A model generated the notes under the pieces. It saw only the letters and a list, made by a program, of their open reading frames with translations, was not told the origin of the DNA and searched no databases. Shown here one piece after another: positions 1 to 10,837 of a DNA stretch of 64,000 bases. Origin of the DNA: Indioceanicola profundi (GTDB lineage Bacteria > Pseudomonadota > Alphaproteobacteria > Azospirillales > Azospirillaceae). The translations under genes were made by a program, and so were the position numbers. Each line of letters starts with the position of its first letter. Position 1 is the stretch's first letter. Location: assembly GCF_003568845.1 (NCBI RefSeq), contig NZ_CP030127.1, positions 1,067,501-1,131,500 of the forward strand, read 5' to 3'.

Positions 1-483
1 ACTCCCCTCGTCGGGGTGCTTTTCACCTTTCCCTCACGGTACTGGTTCACTATCGGTCACTGAGGAGTACTTAGGCTTGGAGGGTGGTCCCCCCATGTTC
101 AGACAGGATGTCTCGTGTCCCGCCCTACTCAAGGATCTTCTCCGGTTTACCCGTACGGGGCTATCACCCGCTCTGGCCCGACTTTCCAGACGGTTCCGGT
201 TATGTAGAGAAGACCACTGGCCTGGTCCGCGTTCGCTCGCCACTACTAGCGGAGTCTCGGTTGATGTCCTTTCCTCCGGGTACTTAGATGTTTCAGTTCC
301 CCGGGTTCGCCTCCCAAACCTATGGATTCAGCTTGGGATACCGCTTGCGCGGTGGGTTGCCCCATTCGGAAATCCACGGATCATAGCCTGCTCGCGGCTC
401 CCCATGGCTTATCGCAGCGTGCAACGTCCTTCATCGCCTCTCAGTGCCAAGGCATCCACCAGATGCCCTTATTACGCTTGATC
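1..483 (-). rRNA. rrl: 23S ribosomal RNA, 5' portion (truncated by window edge)
   Basis: The reverse complement of this stretch reads as the conserved 5' domain of 23S rRNA, including the segment equivalent to AAGGGCATCTGGTGGATGCC close to the 5' end. The mature 5' end is placed near 483 by analogy with other bacteria and is good to a few bases only. The rest of the gene lies left of the window. It is the last visible gene of the minus-strand rRNA operon, after tRNA-Ile and tRNA-Ala. Open frames across it are not genes. Confidence 0.95.
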
Positions 484-751
484 CTCTCATGATGCCCCAC
501 GCGCAGGGGAAACCCCACACGCAAGCGCACCTGAAAGTGCAGTTCCCTGGAGATCCAAACCGGCCTTCCCAGGCCAGCGGACCTCCCTCGGTCACACTTG
601 CATTTACCTTCTTCACAATGTCCCAAGAACCGGAGGCCGGTGCCTCCAATGCCCAGGGCCGGCGCCATGCGCCATGCCCACGGGCAATCTGCTGTCTTCT
701 CATCGGATCACAAGGGGGCCGGGCTCTCCCCGCCCCTCGACACCAAGAACC

Positions 752-827
752 TGGTGGAGGCGGACGGGATCGAACCGACGACCTCATGCTTGCAAAGCAC
801 GCGCTCTCCCAACTGAGCTACGCCCCC
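752..827 (-). tRNA. tRNA-Ala (anticodon UGC)
   Basis: The reverse complement folds as a tRNA: a 7-bp acceptor stem (GGGGGCG with CGCCTCC), T8-A9, a D arm beginning GCTC, an anticodon loop reading TTTGCAA with anticodon TGC, a T arm with GGTTCGATCC, and an encoded CCA end. It lies in the 16S-23S spacer, the usual place in alphaproteobacteria. Confidence 0.97.
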
Positions 828-832
828 GGGTA

Positions 833-909
833 TGGTGGGCCAGGCAAGATTTGAACTTGCGACCTCACGCTTATCAAGCGCGCGCTCTAACCAGCTGAGC
901 TACTAGCCC
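833..909 (-). tRNA. tRNA-Ile (anticodon GAU)
   Basis: The reverse complement folds as a tRNA: acceptor GGGCTAG with CTGGCCC, D arm GCTC..GAGC, anticodon loop with GAT, T-loop GTTCAAATC, and an encoded CCA. It is 5 bp from tRNA-Ala, and the pair forms the standard Ile-Ala spacer cassette of an rRNA operon. Confidence 0.97.
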
Positions 910-1092
910 GAAGCTTCCGAGCCCCTGGGTCGGAGGCTTCGGCCCCGGACCCCGATCCGGGGCCCAGAGCCACAAGCCCGACTGCCGGGGGCAGGTTGCT
1001 CATGATCCGTTGAGAAGGGATGCGCCGGCGGCGGCCCCTTACCTGGAAACCCAGGGCCTGAACATCTCAGGCGGGGCGGCGGATGAGCCGGT

Positions 1093-2586
<1,494 letters not shown>

Positions 2587-3393
2587 AGCGGATATCAGCC
2601 AAAGCCGACATCCTCATCGACGGAGCACCTCAACCGGTGCAAATCCTACCCGAATTGTCTCCTGAAGCACCCGCCCCGATGTCTCCATCAGAACAGGTCA
2701 GAGCATTCTTGGCGTGATGCACAAGCTATAAGGCACTCCAAACACCAGCTCCCGCCGGCACCCAGAGACCGCCGCCTGCGCATCCCTTCTCAAAACCATA
2801 TGCAGTTGTTCAAGACCCGCTGCGGCCCGAAAGCCGCCAACACCCCGCGCCGCCCGCCTCGCGGCTGGCCGGCAAACCTCGTCAGAGGCTGGGGCGAAAC
2901 CTGTATCTGGCCCCCGTCCGAGCCTTGGTCAAGACCGCGTCGCCGCCGTCCCGTCCCGCTCGCCGGGGCCGCGGTATCTACTCCCGTCCGGGCCGCGGTG
3001 CAAGGCCTTTTTCCAAGGCCCGCTCCGCTTTCCCTCTCCGGGCCGGCCGCGCCGTCCATAAGGACGGGACCGTCTTCGACACCACGCCGCCGCCAGACCC
3101 AACCCGCAGCACCGCCTCTCGGCAGCGCCGCCCGGTCCGTCCCGCGGCGGAGCGGCTATGTAGGGGGTTACACCGCACCGGTCAATGGGTTTTTTCTGCA
3201 CAAGGCGGAAATTAGCCTCAGGCCAGGCCTGATGCCAGCTGGACTCCGCCCGCCAAGCTGCCGCACGTGGAGAGGCGGCCCCTCCCCCACGGCAACAGGC
3301 GTTTCCCTCAGATCGAACACAGCCACTTAGTTCTCTAATTCGAGTGAATATCGAAGAAGGCGGCTGTCTGGAAATCGAGACTGCCGTTGTCCG
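2587..3393. other. rRNA leader and intergenic region without genes
   Basis: No credible gene is seen. The stretch holds the rRNA leader and the proposed promoter. Beyond that, just downstream of the multicopper oxidase stop at 3394, there is a weak imperfect stem (GGCAGTCT/AGACAGCC, near 3361-3385) that could help end that operon. The open frames over the very GC-rich 2800-3200 part lack ribosome-binding sites and family similarity. Confidence 0.6.
3157..3185 (-). promoter_or_regulatory. probable rRNA operon promoter
   Basis: On the minus strand there is a TTGACC -35 box (3180-3185), a 17-bp spacer and a TACATA -10-like box (3157-3162). An A-rich tract (AGAAAAAACCC) lies directly upstream of the -35, like an UP element. 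It would start a leader of about 560 nt before 16S. The -10 match is imperfect, so this is an inference from position and spacing. Confidence 0.5.
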
Positions 3394-4461
3394 TTACCTC
3401 GCCACATTGACCTTGGTGAGAACCTGTCCTCCGCTGTGCGGCTGGTTGGTCACCCAGTGCAGGAAATCCGCCCGCACCGTATAGGAGGTGCTCGGCGTCA
3501 GGTCGGCGCCGCGGACGATGATTCCGCGCCGTTGCGCCGTGGTGAGAATGATGGACTCCCCGGCCTCGATAACCTTCGGCTGGGAATAGTCGCCCTGCGC
3601 TGGATTCCATCGCAGTGGGCGTCCGTCTGCTTCCGCGATGTAGCACCGGAACGGAAAAGTCACCTTCAGCGTGCTGTAGGATGCATTCAACACTCGCAGC
3701 AGCACATTCTTGTTCCGGGCGACATGGATGGACGTAACGGCGTTGGTCATGGTCTGGTTATGCGGCACGCCGCTGCACAGGAAGTATTTCGGCTCGAACC
3801 GGTCCAGCCCCACATCCTCGCCGCAGATGCCGGCCGAGTGGTCGAGAGTGTGCCAGCGCGGATCGACATCGTCATAAACCCAGATCGCCTCGGCCGCATA
3901 GGCCAGGTCGCGCGGCTCCAGCGGAAACAGGTTATCCGCTCCACGATGGGCATAGAGCCTGCCGGGACCGTTGGGCGGATCGACGATCAGCATGCCGTAC
4001 ATGCCCATCTCGAAGTGCAGCACCGTGTTCTTGTGGCAGTGATAGAAGTAGGTGCCGGCCTGCGAGGCATACCATTGGTAGGTATAATCGCTTTTGACCT
4101 CGAAGGAGGTGTGGCCGACCCCGTCATTCATCGGCGTCGGCTCGATCCCGTGCCAGTGGATCGTGTGGGTGTTCTTCGCCGGCTTCAGCTCGCAATGAAC
4201 CACGCTGCCCTGGTTCACCCGGATGATCTTGGATGGCCAGATCCGGTCGCCGCCGCTTTCGTTGGGGTCCTTGAACCCCCAGAACGGAAGCACTTTTCCG
4301 TCCGCCATCGTGACGCTGAAATCAGCGACCTGCCGGTGGAACCTCACGGTCGGCGTCAGCCTGTCGGGCGTGGAGGGGCTGGCCTCGTAAACGCGGCAGC
4401 CGAACTCGTCGAATGCGCCCGGATCCACCGGAGGGCGCGCAACAATGATCTCATCGGACAT
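3394..4461 (-). CDS. multicopper oxidase-like protein, subunit with type-1 copper ligands
   Basis: 355 residues with two cupredoxin-like halves. The N-terminal half carries HWHG (His102, His104) and a His-Cys-His with downstream ligands: H141-C142-H143, then His149 and Met154. That is the layout of a type-1 copper site next to trinuclear-centre histidines. The C-terminal half (about 215-355) keeps the fold signature (VLLRVLNAS, ADGRPL) but no ligand clusters. There is no signal peptide, although multicopper oxidases normally act outside the cytoplasm. A good Shine-Dalgarno (AGAGGAG) precedes the ATG, and the upstream oxidase gene ends 22 bp before. The likely activity is oxidation of an organic or metal substrate coupled to O2; the substrate is unknown. 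The protein is shorter than the usual three-domain enzymes (450-600 residues). Confidence 0.8.
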   Translation of the reverse strand: MSDEIIVARPPVDPGAFDEFGCRVYEASPSTPDRLTPTVRFHRQVADFSVTMADGKVLPFWGFKDPNESGGDRIWPSKIIRVNQGSVVHCELKPAKNTHTIHWHGIEPTPMNDGVGHTSFEVKSDYTYQWYASQAGTYFYHCHKNTVLHFEMGMYGMLIVDPPNGPGRLYAHRGADNLFPLEPRDLAYAAEAIWVYDDVDPRWHTLDHSAGICGEDVGLDRFEPKYFLCSGVPHNQTMTNAVTSIHVARNKNVLLRVLNASYSTLKVTFPFRCYIAEADGRPLRWNPAQGDYSQPKVIEAGESIILTTAQRRGIIVRGADLTPSTSYTVRADFLHWVTNQPHSGGQVLTKVNVAR

Positions 4462-4483
4462 GATGCTTCTCCTCTTCTGGATG

Positions 4484-5638
4484 TCAGGCGCTCTCGATGA
4501 CCCAGTCGCAGACGAGCCCCATGGGATAGGAGCCGCCGCCGGAGGTCTGGGAGATCTCGTTGTGGCAGTGCATCGGATAGGCGAGCGGGAACCGCTCCTG
4601 CGTCATCGGCCATTTCGCAGCCGGAATATCCGGCGGCTTGCGGAAGGGAAGCAGGTAGTCGCCGATGCTGCCCGGCGGCATGGTCCAGGTGTCGATCTCC
4701 ATCACATTGGAGAGCGGAACGGAGGGCCCCTCCTTGGCATAGTTGGAAGCGACTTCGAAAACATGGTTGCCGTGGATGTGGGGGGAGTGCCAGGCAAGGC
4801 CGGCATTGGCGCAGCGAAGCAGCAACGGGTCGCCGATCACCCCGGTCGGCACGCAGTCGGGGTCGTGCACGGCATCGTAGCCGCTGTGGCCGTTCATGGT
4901 GAAATAGCGGGGCCGGAAGTCGTTCATGAAGTCCGAGGCGGAGAAATCCTCGCCCGCCCGTGCCCGGGCGCACCAGCGCTCATCCACCTGGTTGAAGACC
5001 CAGACCTTCTCGCGGGCCGCCCCGTGCCGCCAGCGCTTGCCGGGGAACGGGTTCTGCGCCAGCCGGCCGAACAGCGCGTCCACCGCGCTCCCGGGCGGCG
5101 CGTCCGCGGCCGCGTAGGGCATGGGCTTGCCGTTGCTGGTGGCGTTCTCCGCCCCGTCGACCACGATGATGCCGTGCAGGCCGAGAACCCGGTTCACCGG
5201 CGTCTTCTCCGGGTCCACATACATGAAGGTCCCGGATCGCGAGGCCGTCAGGGTGACCTCGCCCCGCTCCCCCGGCGGGATTAGCCCCATGGACGGACCC
5301 ATGCCCAGGATCTGGAAATCATGGGCGCGGCTGCTGTTGTTGAGCACCCGGAAACGGACATTCAGGCCGGGTTTGATCCGGATCACCGGGCCCGGCACGG
5401 TCGGCTGCTCATCCTTCAGGGAAAAGGCGTACATGAACACCTGTTTCCCGTCGATCAACTCCAGCAGAACATCGTGAATCTCAAGGACAACTGTCCGGTC
5501 GTGGTCCGGTTCTTCACCGATCTCGTCATCGCTCGCCAGCGCGCCGGCGCCGAGCGAAGTCATCATTGCGCCACTGAAAAGACCCGTCTTGACGAAGGTG
5601 CGCCTCCTGACCGGGGTGGCGAGAATGGCTTGTTTCAT
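4484..5638 (-). CDS. multicopper oxidase-like protein, Tat-exported subunit with HxxHxH and HCH motifs
   Basis: 384 residues from the ATG at 5638, chosen because AAGGAG lies 7 bp upstream; an open extension to 5710 has no such support. The N-terminus (VRRRTFVKTGLFSG) is a Tat-type signal. The first cupredoxin domain (about 45-165) has lost the expected HxHG ligands (it reads SSRAHDFQ). The last domain has HSPHIHGNH (about 284-292) and MHCHNEISQ (His-Cys-His about 357-359), but lacks the His and Met that should follow to complete a type-1 site. It therefore holds half of a trinuclear copper centre, and the next gene (3394-4461) holds the complementary half. The two are 22 bp apart and probably co-translated. 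Function inferred: one subunit of a heteromeric copper oxidase. Confidence 0.8.
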   Translation of the reverse strand: MKQAILATPVRRRTFVKTGLFSGAMMTSLGAGALASDDEIGEEPDHDRTVVLEIHDVLLELIDGKQVFMYAFSLKDEQPTVPGPVIRIKPGLNVRFRVLNNSSRAHDFQILGMGPSMGLIPPGERGEVTLTASRSGTFMYVDPEKTPVNRVLGLHGIIVVDGAENATSNGKPMPYAAADAPPGSAVDALFGRLAQNPFPGKRWRHGAAREKVWVFNQVDERWCARARAGEDFSASDFMNDFRPRYFTMNGHSGYDAVHDPDCVPTGVIGDPLLLRCANAGLAWHSPHIHGNHVFEVASNYAKEGPSVPLSNVMEIDTWTMPPGSIGDYLLPFRKPPDIPAAKWPMTQERFPLAYPMHCHNEISQTSGGGSYPMGLVCDWVIESA

Positions 5639-5734
5639 CGACGTCTCCTTCTCCATGCCCGCGCGAGCGGAATCAGGGGAGAAGGGGCAGTTACAGGCCG
5701 CCCCTTCCACGGTTGGGCAGGGTGATGCCGCCCG

Positions 5735-6736
5735 TCAGCGCACATCCACGCTGGTGATCTTGGAATTGAAGCCGCCGTTGAGCTGCGCCCTGAGCTGTGT
5801 CGGGCAGCCGGTCGTCGGATTGCCTCTCCGGTCCCGGGGCGGCGCAATGCGGACGTCGAAATCGTAGAGACCGAACTGACCGACATCGGCCACGGACGTG
5901 ATGGTGCCGTAATCCACGGCCGGAACGGCGGGCAGGCCCAGTTCAGCGTTCGCCGCCCGGCCCGGGGCGAAAATCCTGATGGTTTGGCCATTGGCCATAT
6001 AGGTGCCGCCGCGCACCTCCAGCTCGATCTCATTGGCGGCGCGGACACGGCATTGCGCGCGCAGGATGCTCACCTGGGGATTGGCGGCGTTGGCGATCTC
6101 GCCGCCGGTCACCTCCATCAGGAAGGCATAGAAGGTGCCGTCCTTGTAATAGCCCTCTGCGGAGACGGCCGAGCCCAGCGGGATCGTTCCCGGCCTGATA
6201 CGGAACCCGTAATCATTCATCAGCGGCAATCCGGGCAGCCGCTCATCGTAATAGGCTAGACCCGCGGGAATGGAAGGGCCTTCGGATACCGACGGCAGCA
6301 GGACGACTTTAGTGCCCTCGACCCTGAATTCGCCCCGCCCCGGCCGGTTTTGGGTAAGCGTCCCGAGCAGGACATTCTCCTGAACTTCAACCCAGACATC
6401 GTCGGCGATCACGGTGCCGTTGACGTGCTGTCCGATAATGACAGCGGAGCCATTCTCGAACCCGCCGAAACCTTTATTCCCGTTGATGTCCTCATCAGAC
6501 GTCAGCAGGTTCAGCATGCCAGTGAGGTCGGCCGTGGGCGTCGTGATCGGCGTCGTCCTCTCAATGATGACCGTCGTGCCCACCACTTTCATGGTGGCCC
6601 GGATGCAAGCGCCGGCCTGCTCCTCGGCGCAAGCGAGATGCTCGACCGGCCCTTCAAGCTCCACCTCCTGGGCAAGCGCCGCCCCGGACAAGGTCAGGAG
6701 CACCGCCAGCAGGGGTGATGACCTGGAAATAAGCAT
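5735..6736 (-). CDS. secreted protein of unknown family, paralogue of the product of 15775-16815
   Basis: 333 residues with a Sec signal peptide (LLAVLLTLSGAALAQ) and no membrane segment after it. It is built of small beta-rich, OB-like stretches (VELEGPVEHL; ENVLLGTLTQ; LGSAVSAEGYYKDGTFYAFLMEV). Three cysteines in the mature part recur in the paralogue (VSILRAQCRVR; TTGCPTQLRA). It starts the operon that continues with the two copper oxidase genes, 96 bp upstream of the first. Both it and that gene share an almost identical ribosome-binding region (AGAAGGAGACGT). A role linked to the oxidases (substrate, partner or chaperone) is guessed from position only. I do not recognise a named family. 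Confidence 0.75.
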   Translation of the reverse strand: MLISRSSPLLAVLLTLSGAALAQEVELEGPVEHLACAEEQAGACIRATMKVVGTTVIIERTTPITTPTADLTGMLNLLTSDEDINGNKGFGGFENGSAVIIGQHVNGTVIADDVWVEVQENVLLGTLTQNRPGRGEFRVEGTKVVLLPSVSEGPSIPAGLAYYDERLPGLPLMNDYGFRIRPGTIPLGSAVSAEGYYKDGTFYAFLMEVTGGEIANAANPQVSILRAQCRVRAANEIELEVRGGTYMANGQTIRIFAPGRAANAELGLPAVPAVDYGTITSVADVGQFGLYDFDVRIAPPRDRRGNPTTGCPTQLRAQLNGGFNSKITSVDVR

Positions 6737-7524
6737 GTCACGTCTCCTTCTTTCCCGTTTTGAGAATTCGCCCCTGTTGTCCTGGGCTGAATGAATCGTT
6801 CTCTCCGGCTACGACGCTTTCCAAAGCATAGCGCTCACTTCTGTAAGTAACCGCCATGTTAACTTCATGAAATGCACAGCCGAGCAGGCCATTCGAGGAT
6901 CGTTCCTGGCCGTCCCGACCTAGAGCAGACGATCCCGCCTGCGATTATTTCTGCAATCCGGTGGTGTTAATCCATTTTGCCAGGGAATGCGGGTTGGGCT
7001 GTGATCATGAGCAACCCATGATGCATGTGGCGGTCAGGGGATGCTCGCGGCGGCAATGCCTTTCCCGGCCTGACGACCCTGAAGACCTTTGCGCGAAAAC
7101 CGCCAGGGGTTGCGCCCGGTCAGAAGGCCTGTCGCCTTACTGCGGGGGCACATAACAGCAGAATCCGTGCTGATAGCGATCCCACCGTGAGCTGCATGTG
7201 CGTCACGATCAGCGGAACGAGCGCCGGATTCCGTCGCACCTGCACAATCCTTGCGCGCGCACCAACCCACTTGCCGGTGATCAAAGTCGGACAGGCGGAA
7301 TTTAGGAAGCCGACAGGACCCTTTCCCGCCCCACCCTGCCTCTATATCACCCTCCTACTTACCCCATTTTTGCCCTTGATCCTTTTTGGTCACAGCCGAT
7401 GCCCCAGGTTTGAACGCTGCGTTAAAGAGCGAAGCCGATTCTGTAATCCTTTCGATATGAGTAGGTGCCGACCAGCCACAACCACCCGGTGTGGGGTCTA
7501 CACCACCGATACAGGATGGGCACG
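6737..7524. other. intergenic region between divergent transcription units
   Basis: About 790 bp between the minus-strand oxidase operon and the plus-strand glucanase. It should hold both promoters. No open frame has a ribosome-binding site or recognisable product. The part at 7340-7470 is locally AT-richer, as expected upstream of the glucanase. I cannot name a specific operator. Confidence 0.5.
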
Positions 7525-10500
7525 ATGAGCGACCGGATCGACATGTCGAACTACACGTTGGTTTTTGGTGAAGAGTTCGACAGCTTGCGCCTGCTCGGCC
7601 AAAGCGATGGCTTCTGGAAGACTTCCGGATATTGGGATGAGCGGACGCTCTCGGGGAATGCCGAGCAGCAGTTCTATGTTGATCCGAGTTATAAGAACCT
7701 TGGCCTGAACCCGTTCAGTGTCGAGGATGGTGTCCTGACGATCCGGGCTGAAGAGGCGTCGAGCGAGATAAAGCCGCAGATCGGGAATATGAACTACACG
7801 TCGGGCATGATCACGTCCGAGCGGTCCTTTTCCATGCAGTACGGCTATTTTGAAATCCGAGCCCAGATGCCGGAGGGCAAAGGCCTTTGGCCCGCCTTCT
7901 GGCTGCTGACCGTGGATGGGGAATGGCCGCCGGAACTGGATGTGGTGGAGGTTCTCGGCCACGAACCGGACAAGCTCTACGGCACCTCCCACTATATCGG
8001 CGCCGATGGCAAGAAGGTCGAAGATTATGCTGTGCGAAGCAAGGGCCTGTTCGACAGCTCGGACGGGTTCCACACCTATGGCATGGATTGGCAAGAAGAC
8101 AAGGTCGTCTGGTACTACGACGGCATCAAAGTCGGCGAGACAGCCAATCACATCTTCGATCAGGCCGTCTATATGATCGCCAATCTGGCCGTCGGCGGTT
8201 ACTGGCCCGGAAGTCCCGATGCCTCGACCCAGTTCCCGGCCGAGATGAAGATCGACTATATCCGCGCTTACCAGAGGGCCGTTGACCATGCCGTGGTCGG
8301 CGTGCCCGACGACTGGGCCCCGATGGGCCTTGAGGCGTTCACCCCGCTGACCCGCGACGGCGCGAAAACCACCTGGTCGTGGAAATACAATCTGACGAGT
8401 ACCGATACCAATGTCGCCTTGTCCGGCGACTGGGCGCGCTACGTCAACGGCAATGACAGCAACAACTTCCTTATCGGTTCTGATGCGCCTTACAACGAGA
8501 TCCTGGGCGGCAAGGGCAATGACACATTGCTTGGCGGCAAGGGCACGGATGTCTTCATCATCCGCGACGGCGACGGCAACGATACCATCCTGGACCTGTC
8601 CAACAGTGTCGGGAACACCGACAAGATCCAACTGGAAGGCTTCCACTTCACCCATTTCGACGATGTGAAGCCCTGGCTGAGCCAGGTCGGATCGGACGTG
8701 ATCCTGCGGCTGGACATCGACCAAGCCTTGCTGCTGAAGAACACGACCATCGACAAGCTCAGCCCGGAGATGTTCATCTTCGCCAAGTCGGTGGCGGCTC
8801 CGGCCAATGCCCCGATCATCTCCCAGCCGGCCCCCGCCCCTCAACCGGCACCCGATCCCGTGCCCGAGCCGGAAGCGCTGCCGGAGCCGGAGCCGTTACC
8901 CGAAGAGCCAGCCCCCGCGCCTGCCCCCGCCCCGTCGCCGTCCCAGCCACAGCCGGGAAGCGGTTCGACCCTGGCCCACATCGGCGTCGGCACGATTGAA
9001 GCGGAAAAGCTGACTTTGAGCGGAGGCTACAAGGCCGAGGCGAACAAGGAAGCGTCCAGCGGGGCACAGATCAAGGTCGTCGGCAGCGGTGACGCGTCCG
9101 GCACCTTCACTGGCGAGGCCGGCACCTACAAGATGACCCTCCGCTATATGGACGAGTTCGACGGCGTCTCCACCTGGACGGTCAAGGTCAATGGGCAGGC
9201 CGTGAATTCGTGGACTGGGACCGCCACCAGCAGCGATATGTTCCTGACCCGCAGCTTCGACATCGCGCTGAACACTGGAGATGTCATCACCATCTCCGGC
9301 GCCCAAGGCGGGTGGGAACATTCCCGGGTCGACTGGCTGAAGGTCGAGAAGGCCGCCGTTGCCACGCCTGCTCCGGCTCCGGCTCCGGCTCCAGCCCCCG
9401 CTCCGGTTCCTGCCCCGACCACGCCGCAGCCCGACACAGGCCCGACCATTGCGAAGATCGGAGTCGGCACGACGGAAGCCGAGAAGCTGACCTTGAGCGG
9501 CGGCTACAAGGCGGAAGCGAACAAGGAGGCATCCAGCGGCGCCCAGATCAAGGTGGTCGGAACCGGAGAAGCGTCCGGCTGCTTCAGCGGCGAAGCCGGC
9601 AAGTACAAGATGACGGTGCGCTATGTGGACGAGTTCGACGGCGTCGCTACCTGGACGGTGAAGGTCAACGGCACTGCCGTCACCTCCTGGACCGGCACCG
9701 GCGCGGGAACAGCCGATGTCTTCGCAGACCGCAGTTTCGAGCTGGACCTCAAGGCCGGCGACAAGATCACCATCGTCGGCGCGCAGGGGGATTGGGAGCA
9801 TGCCCGGGTCGACTGGCTGAAGGTCGAGAAGGTGGCTGCCCCTGCTCCTGCTCCTGCTCCTGCTCCTGTCCCTGCGCCGACGCCGGTTGGTCCGGGCATC
9901 GGCATCGGCATTACCGAGGCCGAGAAGCTGAGCCTGAGCGGCGGCTACAAGGTGGAGACGGAGAGCAAGGCTTCTGGAGGGTCACAGATCAAGGTCGTCG
10001 GCAGCGGCGAGGCTTCAGGCAGCTTCACCGGCGAGGCTGGCAAGTACAAGATGAGCATCGGCTATGTCGACGAGTTCGACGGCGTTTCCAGCTTCGCGGT
10101 GAAGGTCAACGGACAGGTCGTCAACTCCTGGACCGGAAGCAGCGCCGACGGCGTCGACCGCACCGAAATCCGCAGCTTTGAGCTGGATCTGAAGCCCGGC
10201 GACAAGATCACCATTGCCGGCGCCCAGGGCGAGTGGGAGCATGCCCGGGTCGACTGGCTGAAGCTGGAAAAGCAGATCGTGATCGATGGCCCGACCATCG
10301 GCGTCGGCCTCACCCAGGCGGACACTCTCAGCCTCAAGGGATACGTGAAGGAGCAGCACAGCGCCGCCGACGATGGAACGCTGATCATGGTCCGGGGCAG
10401 CGGAACGGCTCTGGGCACCTTCAACGGCACGGACGGCCATTACAATTTGGATGTCGGCTATCTGAACGAGAACGACGGGGCGGCGAACTGGCAGGTGCTG

Positions 10501-10782
10501 GTCAATGGCCAATCGGTAGGGTCATGGAAGGGGATCGGCGGCAATGGCGGCATCGAGACCCGTAGCTTCGAGCTGGATCTGAAGTTCGGGGACAAGATCA
10601 CGCTCGCCGGCACCCAGGATGTCGGGGAATATGCGCGCATCGACTGGCTGAAGCTTACGGGCGCTCCGACGATGGCCGTCACGGAGGCATCCCCCCTCGT
10701 CCAGGACCCGTATGCCTCTACCCACCAGCTCCACCTTATAGGCGTTTCCTCCGCCGGTCCGATGGAAATGGTCAGCTACTGA
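7525..10782 (+). CDS. GH16-family beta-glucanase with RTX motif and four repeated carbohydrate-binding-like domains
   Basis: 1085 residues from the ATG at 7525 (AGGA 8 bp upstream; in-frame alternatives at 7516 and a GTG at 7465). Residues about 10-255 are a GH16 catalytic domain with PPELDVVEVLG, where E137 and E142 are the nucleophile and acid/base around D139. One glycine-rich calcium-binding segment follows (GGKGNDTLLGGKGTDVF, about 325-345). Next come Pro/Ala linkers separating four copies of a domain of about 115 residues (pattern IGVG.TEAEKL.LSGGYK...GEAG.YKM...DEFDGV...W.KVNGQ...W.GT...D.I.I.GAQG.WEH.RVDWLK). The fourth copy diverges. There is no N-terminal signal, as in ExsH/ExoK-type depolymerases that leave by a type I system. 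It probably cuts a beta-glucan or exopolysaccharide outside the cell. Confidence 0.9.
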   Translation: MSDRIDMSNYTLVFGEEFDSLRLLGQSDGFWKTSGYWDERTLSGNAEQQFYVDPSYKNLGLNPFSVEDGVLTIRAEEASSEIKPQIGNMNYTSGMITSERSFSMQYGYFEIRAQMPEGKGLWPAFWLLTVDGEWPPELDVVEVLGHEPDKLYGTSHYIGADGKKVEDYAVRSKGLFDSSDGFHTYGMDWQEDKVVWYYDGIKVGETANHIFDQAVYMIANLAVGGYWPGSPDASTQFPAEMKIDYIRAYQRAVDHAVVGVPDDWAPMGLEAFTPLTRDGAKTTWSWKYNLTSTDTNVALSGDWARYVNGNDSNNFLIGSDAPYNEILGGKGNDTLLGGKGTDVFIIRDGDGNDTILDLSNSVGNTDKIQLEGFHFTHFDDVKPWLSQVGSDVILRLDIDQALLLKNTTIDKLSPEMFIFAKSVAAPANAPIISQPAPAPQPAPDPVPEPEALPEPEPLPEEPAPAPAPAPSPSQPQPGSGSTLAHIGVGTIEAEKLTLSGGYKAEANKEASSGAQIKVVGSGDASGTFTGEAGTYKMTLRYMDEFDGVSTWTVKVNGQAVNSWTGTATSSDMFLTRSFDIALNTGDVITISGAQGGWEHSRVDWLKVEKAAVATPAPAPAPAPAPAPVPAPTTPQPDTGPTIAKIGVGTTEAEKLTLSGGYKAEANKEASSGAQIKVVGTGEASGCFSGEAGKYKMTVRYVDEFDGVATWTVKVNGTAVTSWTGTGAGTADVFADRSFELDLKAGDKITIVGAQGDWEHARVDWLKVEKVAAPAPAPAPAPVPAPTPVGPGIGIGITEAEKLSLSGGYKVETESKASGGSQIKVVGSGEASGSFTGEAGKYKMSIGYVDEFDGVSSFAVKVNGQVVNSWTGSSADGVDRTEIRSFELDLKPGDKITIAGAQGEWEHARVDWLKLEKQIVIDGPTIGVGLTQADTLSLKGYVKEQHSAADDGTLIMVRGSGTALGTFNGTDGHYNLDVGYLNENDGAANWQVLVNGQSVGSWKGIGGNGGIETRSFELDLKFGDKITLAGTQDVGEYARIDWLKLTGAPTMAVTEASPLVQDPYASTHQLHLIGVSSAGPMEMVSY

Positions 10783-10791
10783 CGCGCGGAA

Positions 10792-10826
10792 GGGGACGGC
10801 GATCCGCGGATCGCCGTCCCCCTTTT
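10792..10826. terminator. intrinsic terminator between convergent genes
   Basis: A perfect 14-bp stem (GGGGACGGCGATCC with GGATCGCCGTCCCC, 2-nt loop) is followed by CCTTTTC on the plus strand. It lies directly after the glucanase stop and can also serve the opposing stress operon. Confidence 0.9.
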
Positions 10827-10837
10827 CTATTGCTGGA

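Noticed and set aside
9360-9420. Possible CRISPR-like or satellite repeat (CCGGCTCCGGCT units)
   Set aside because: It is a Pro-Ala codon repeat inside the glucanase linker, without unique spacers.
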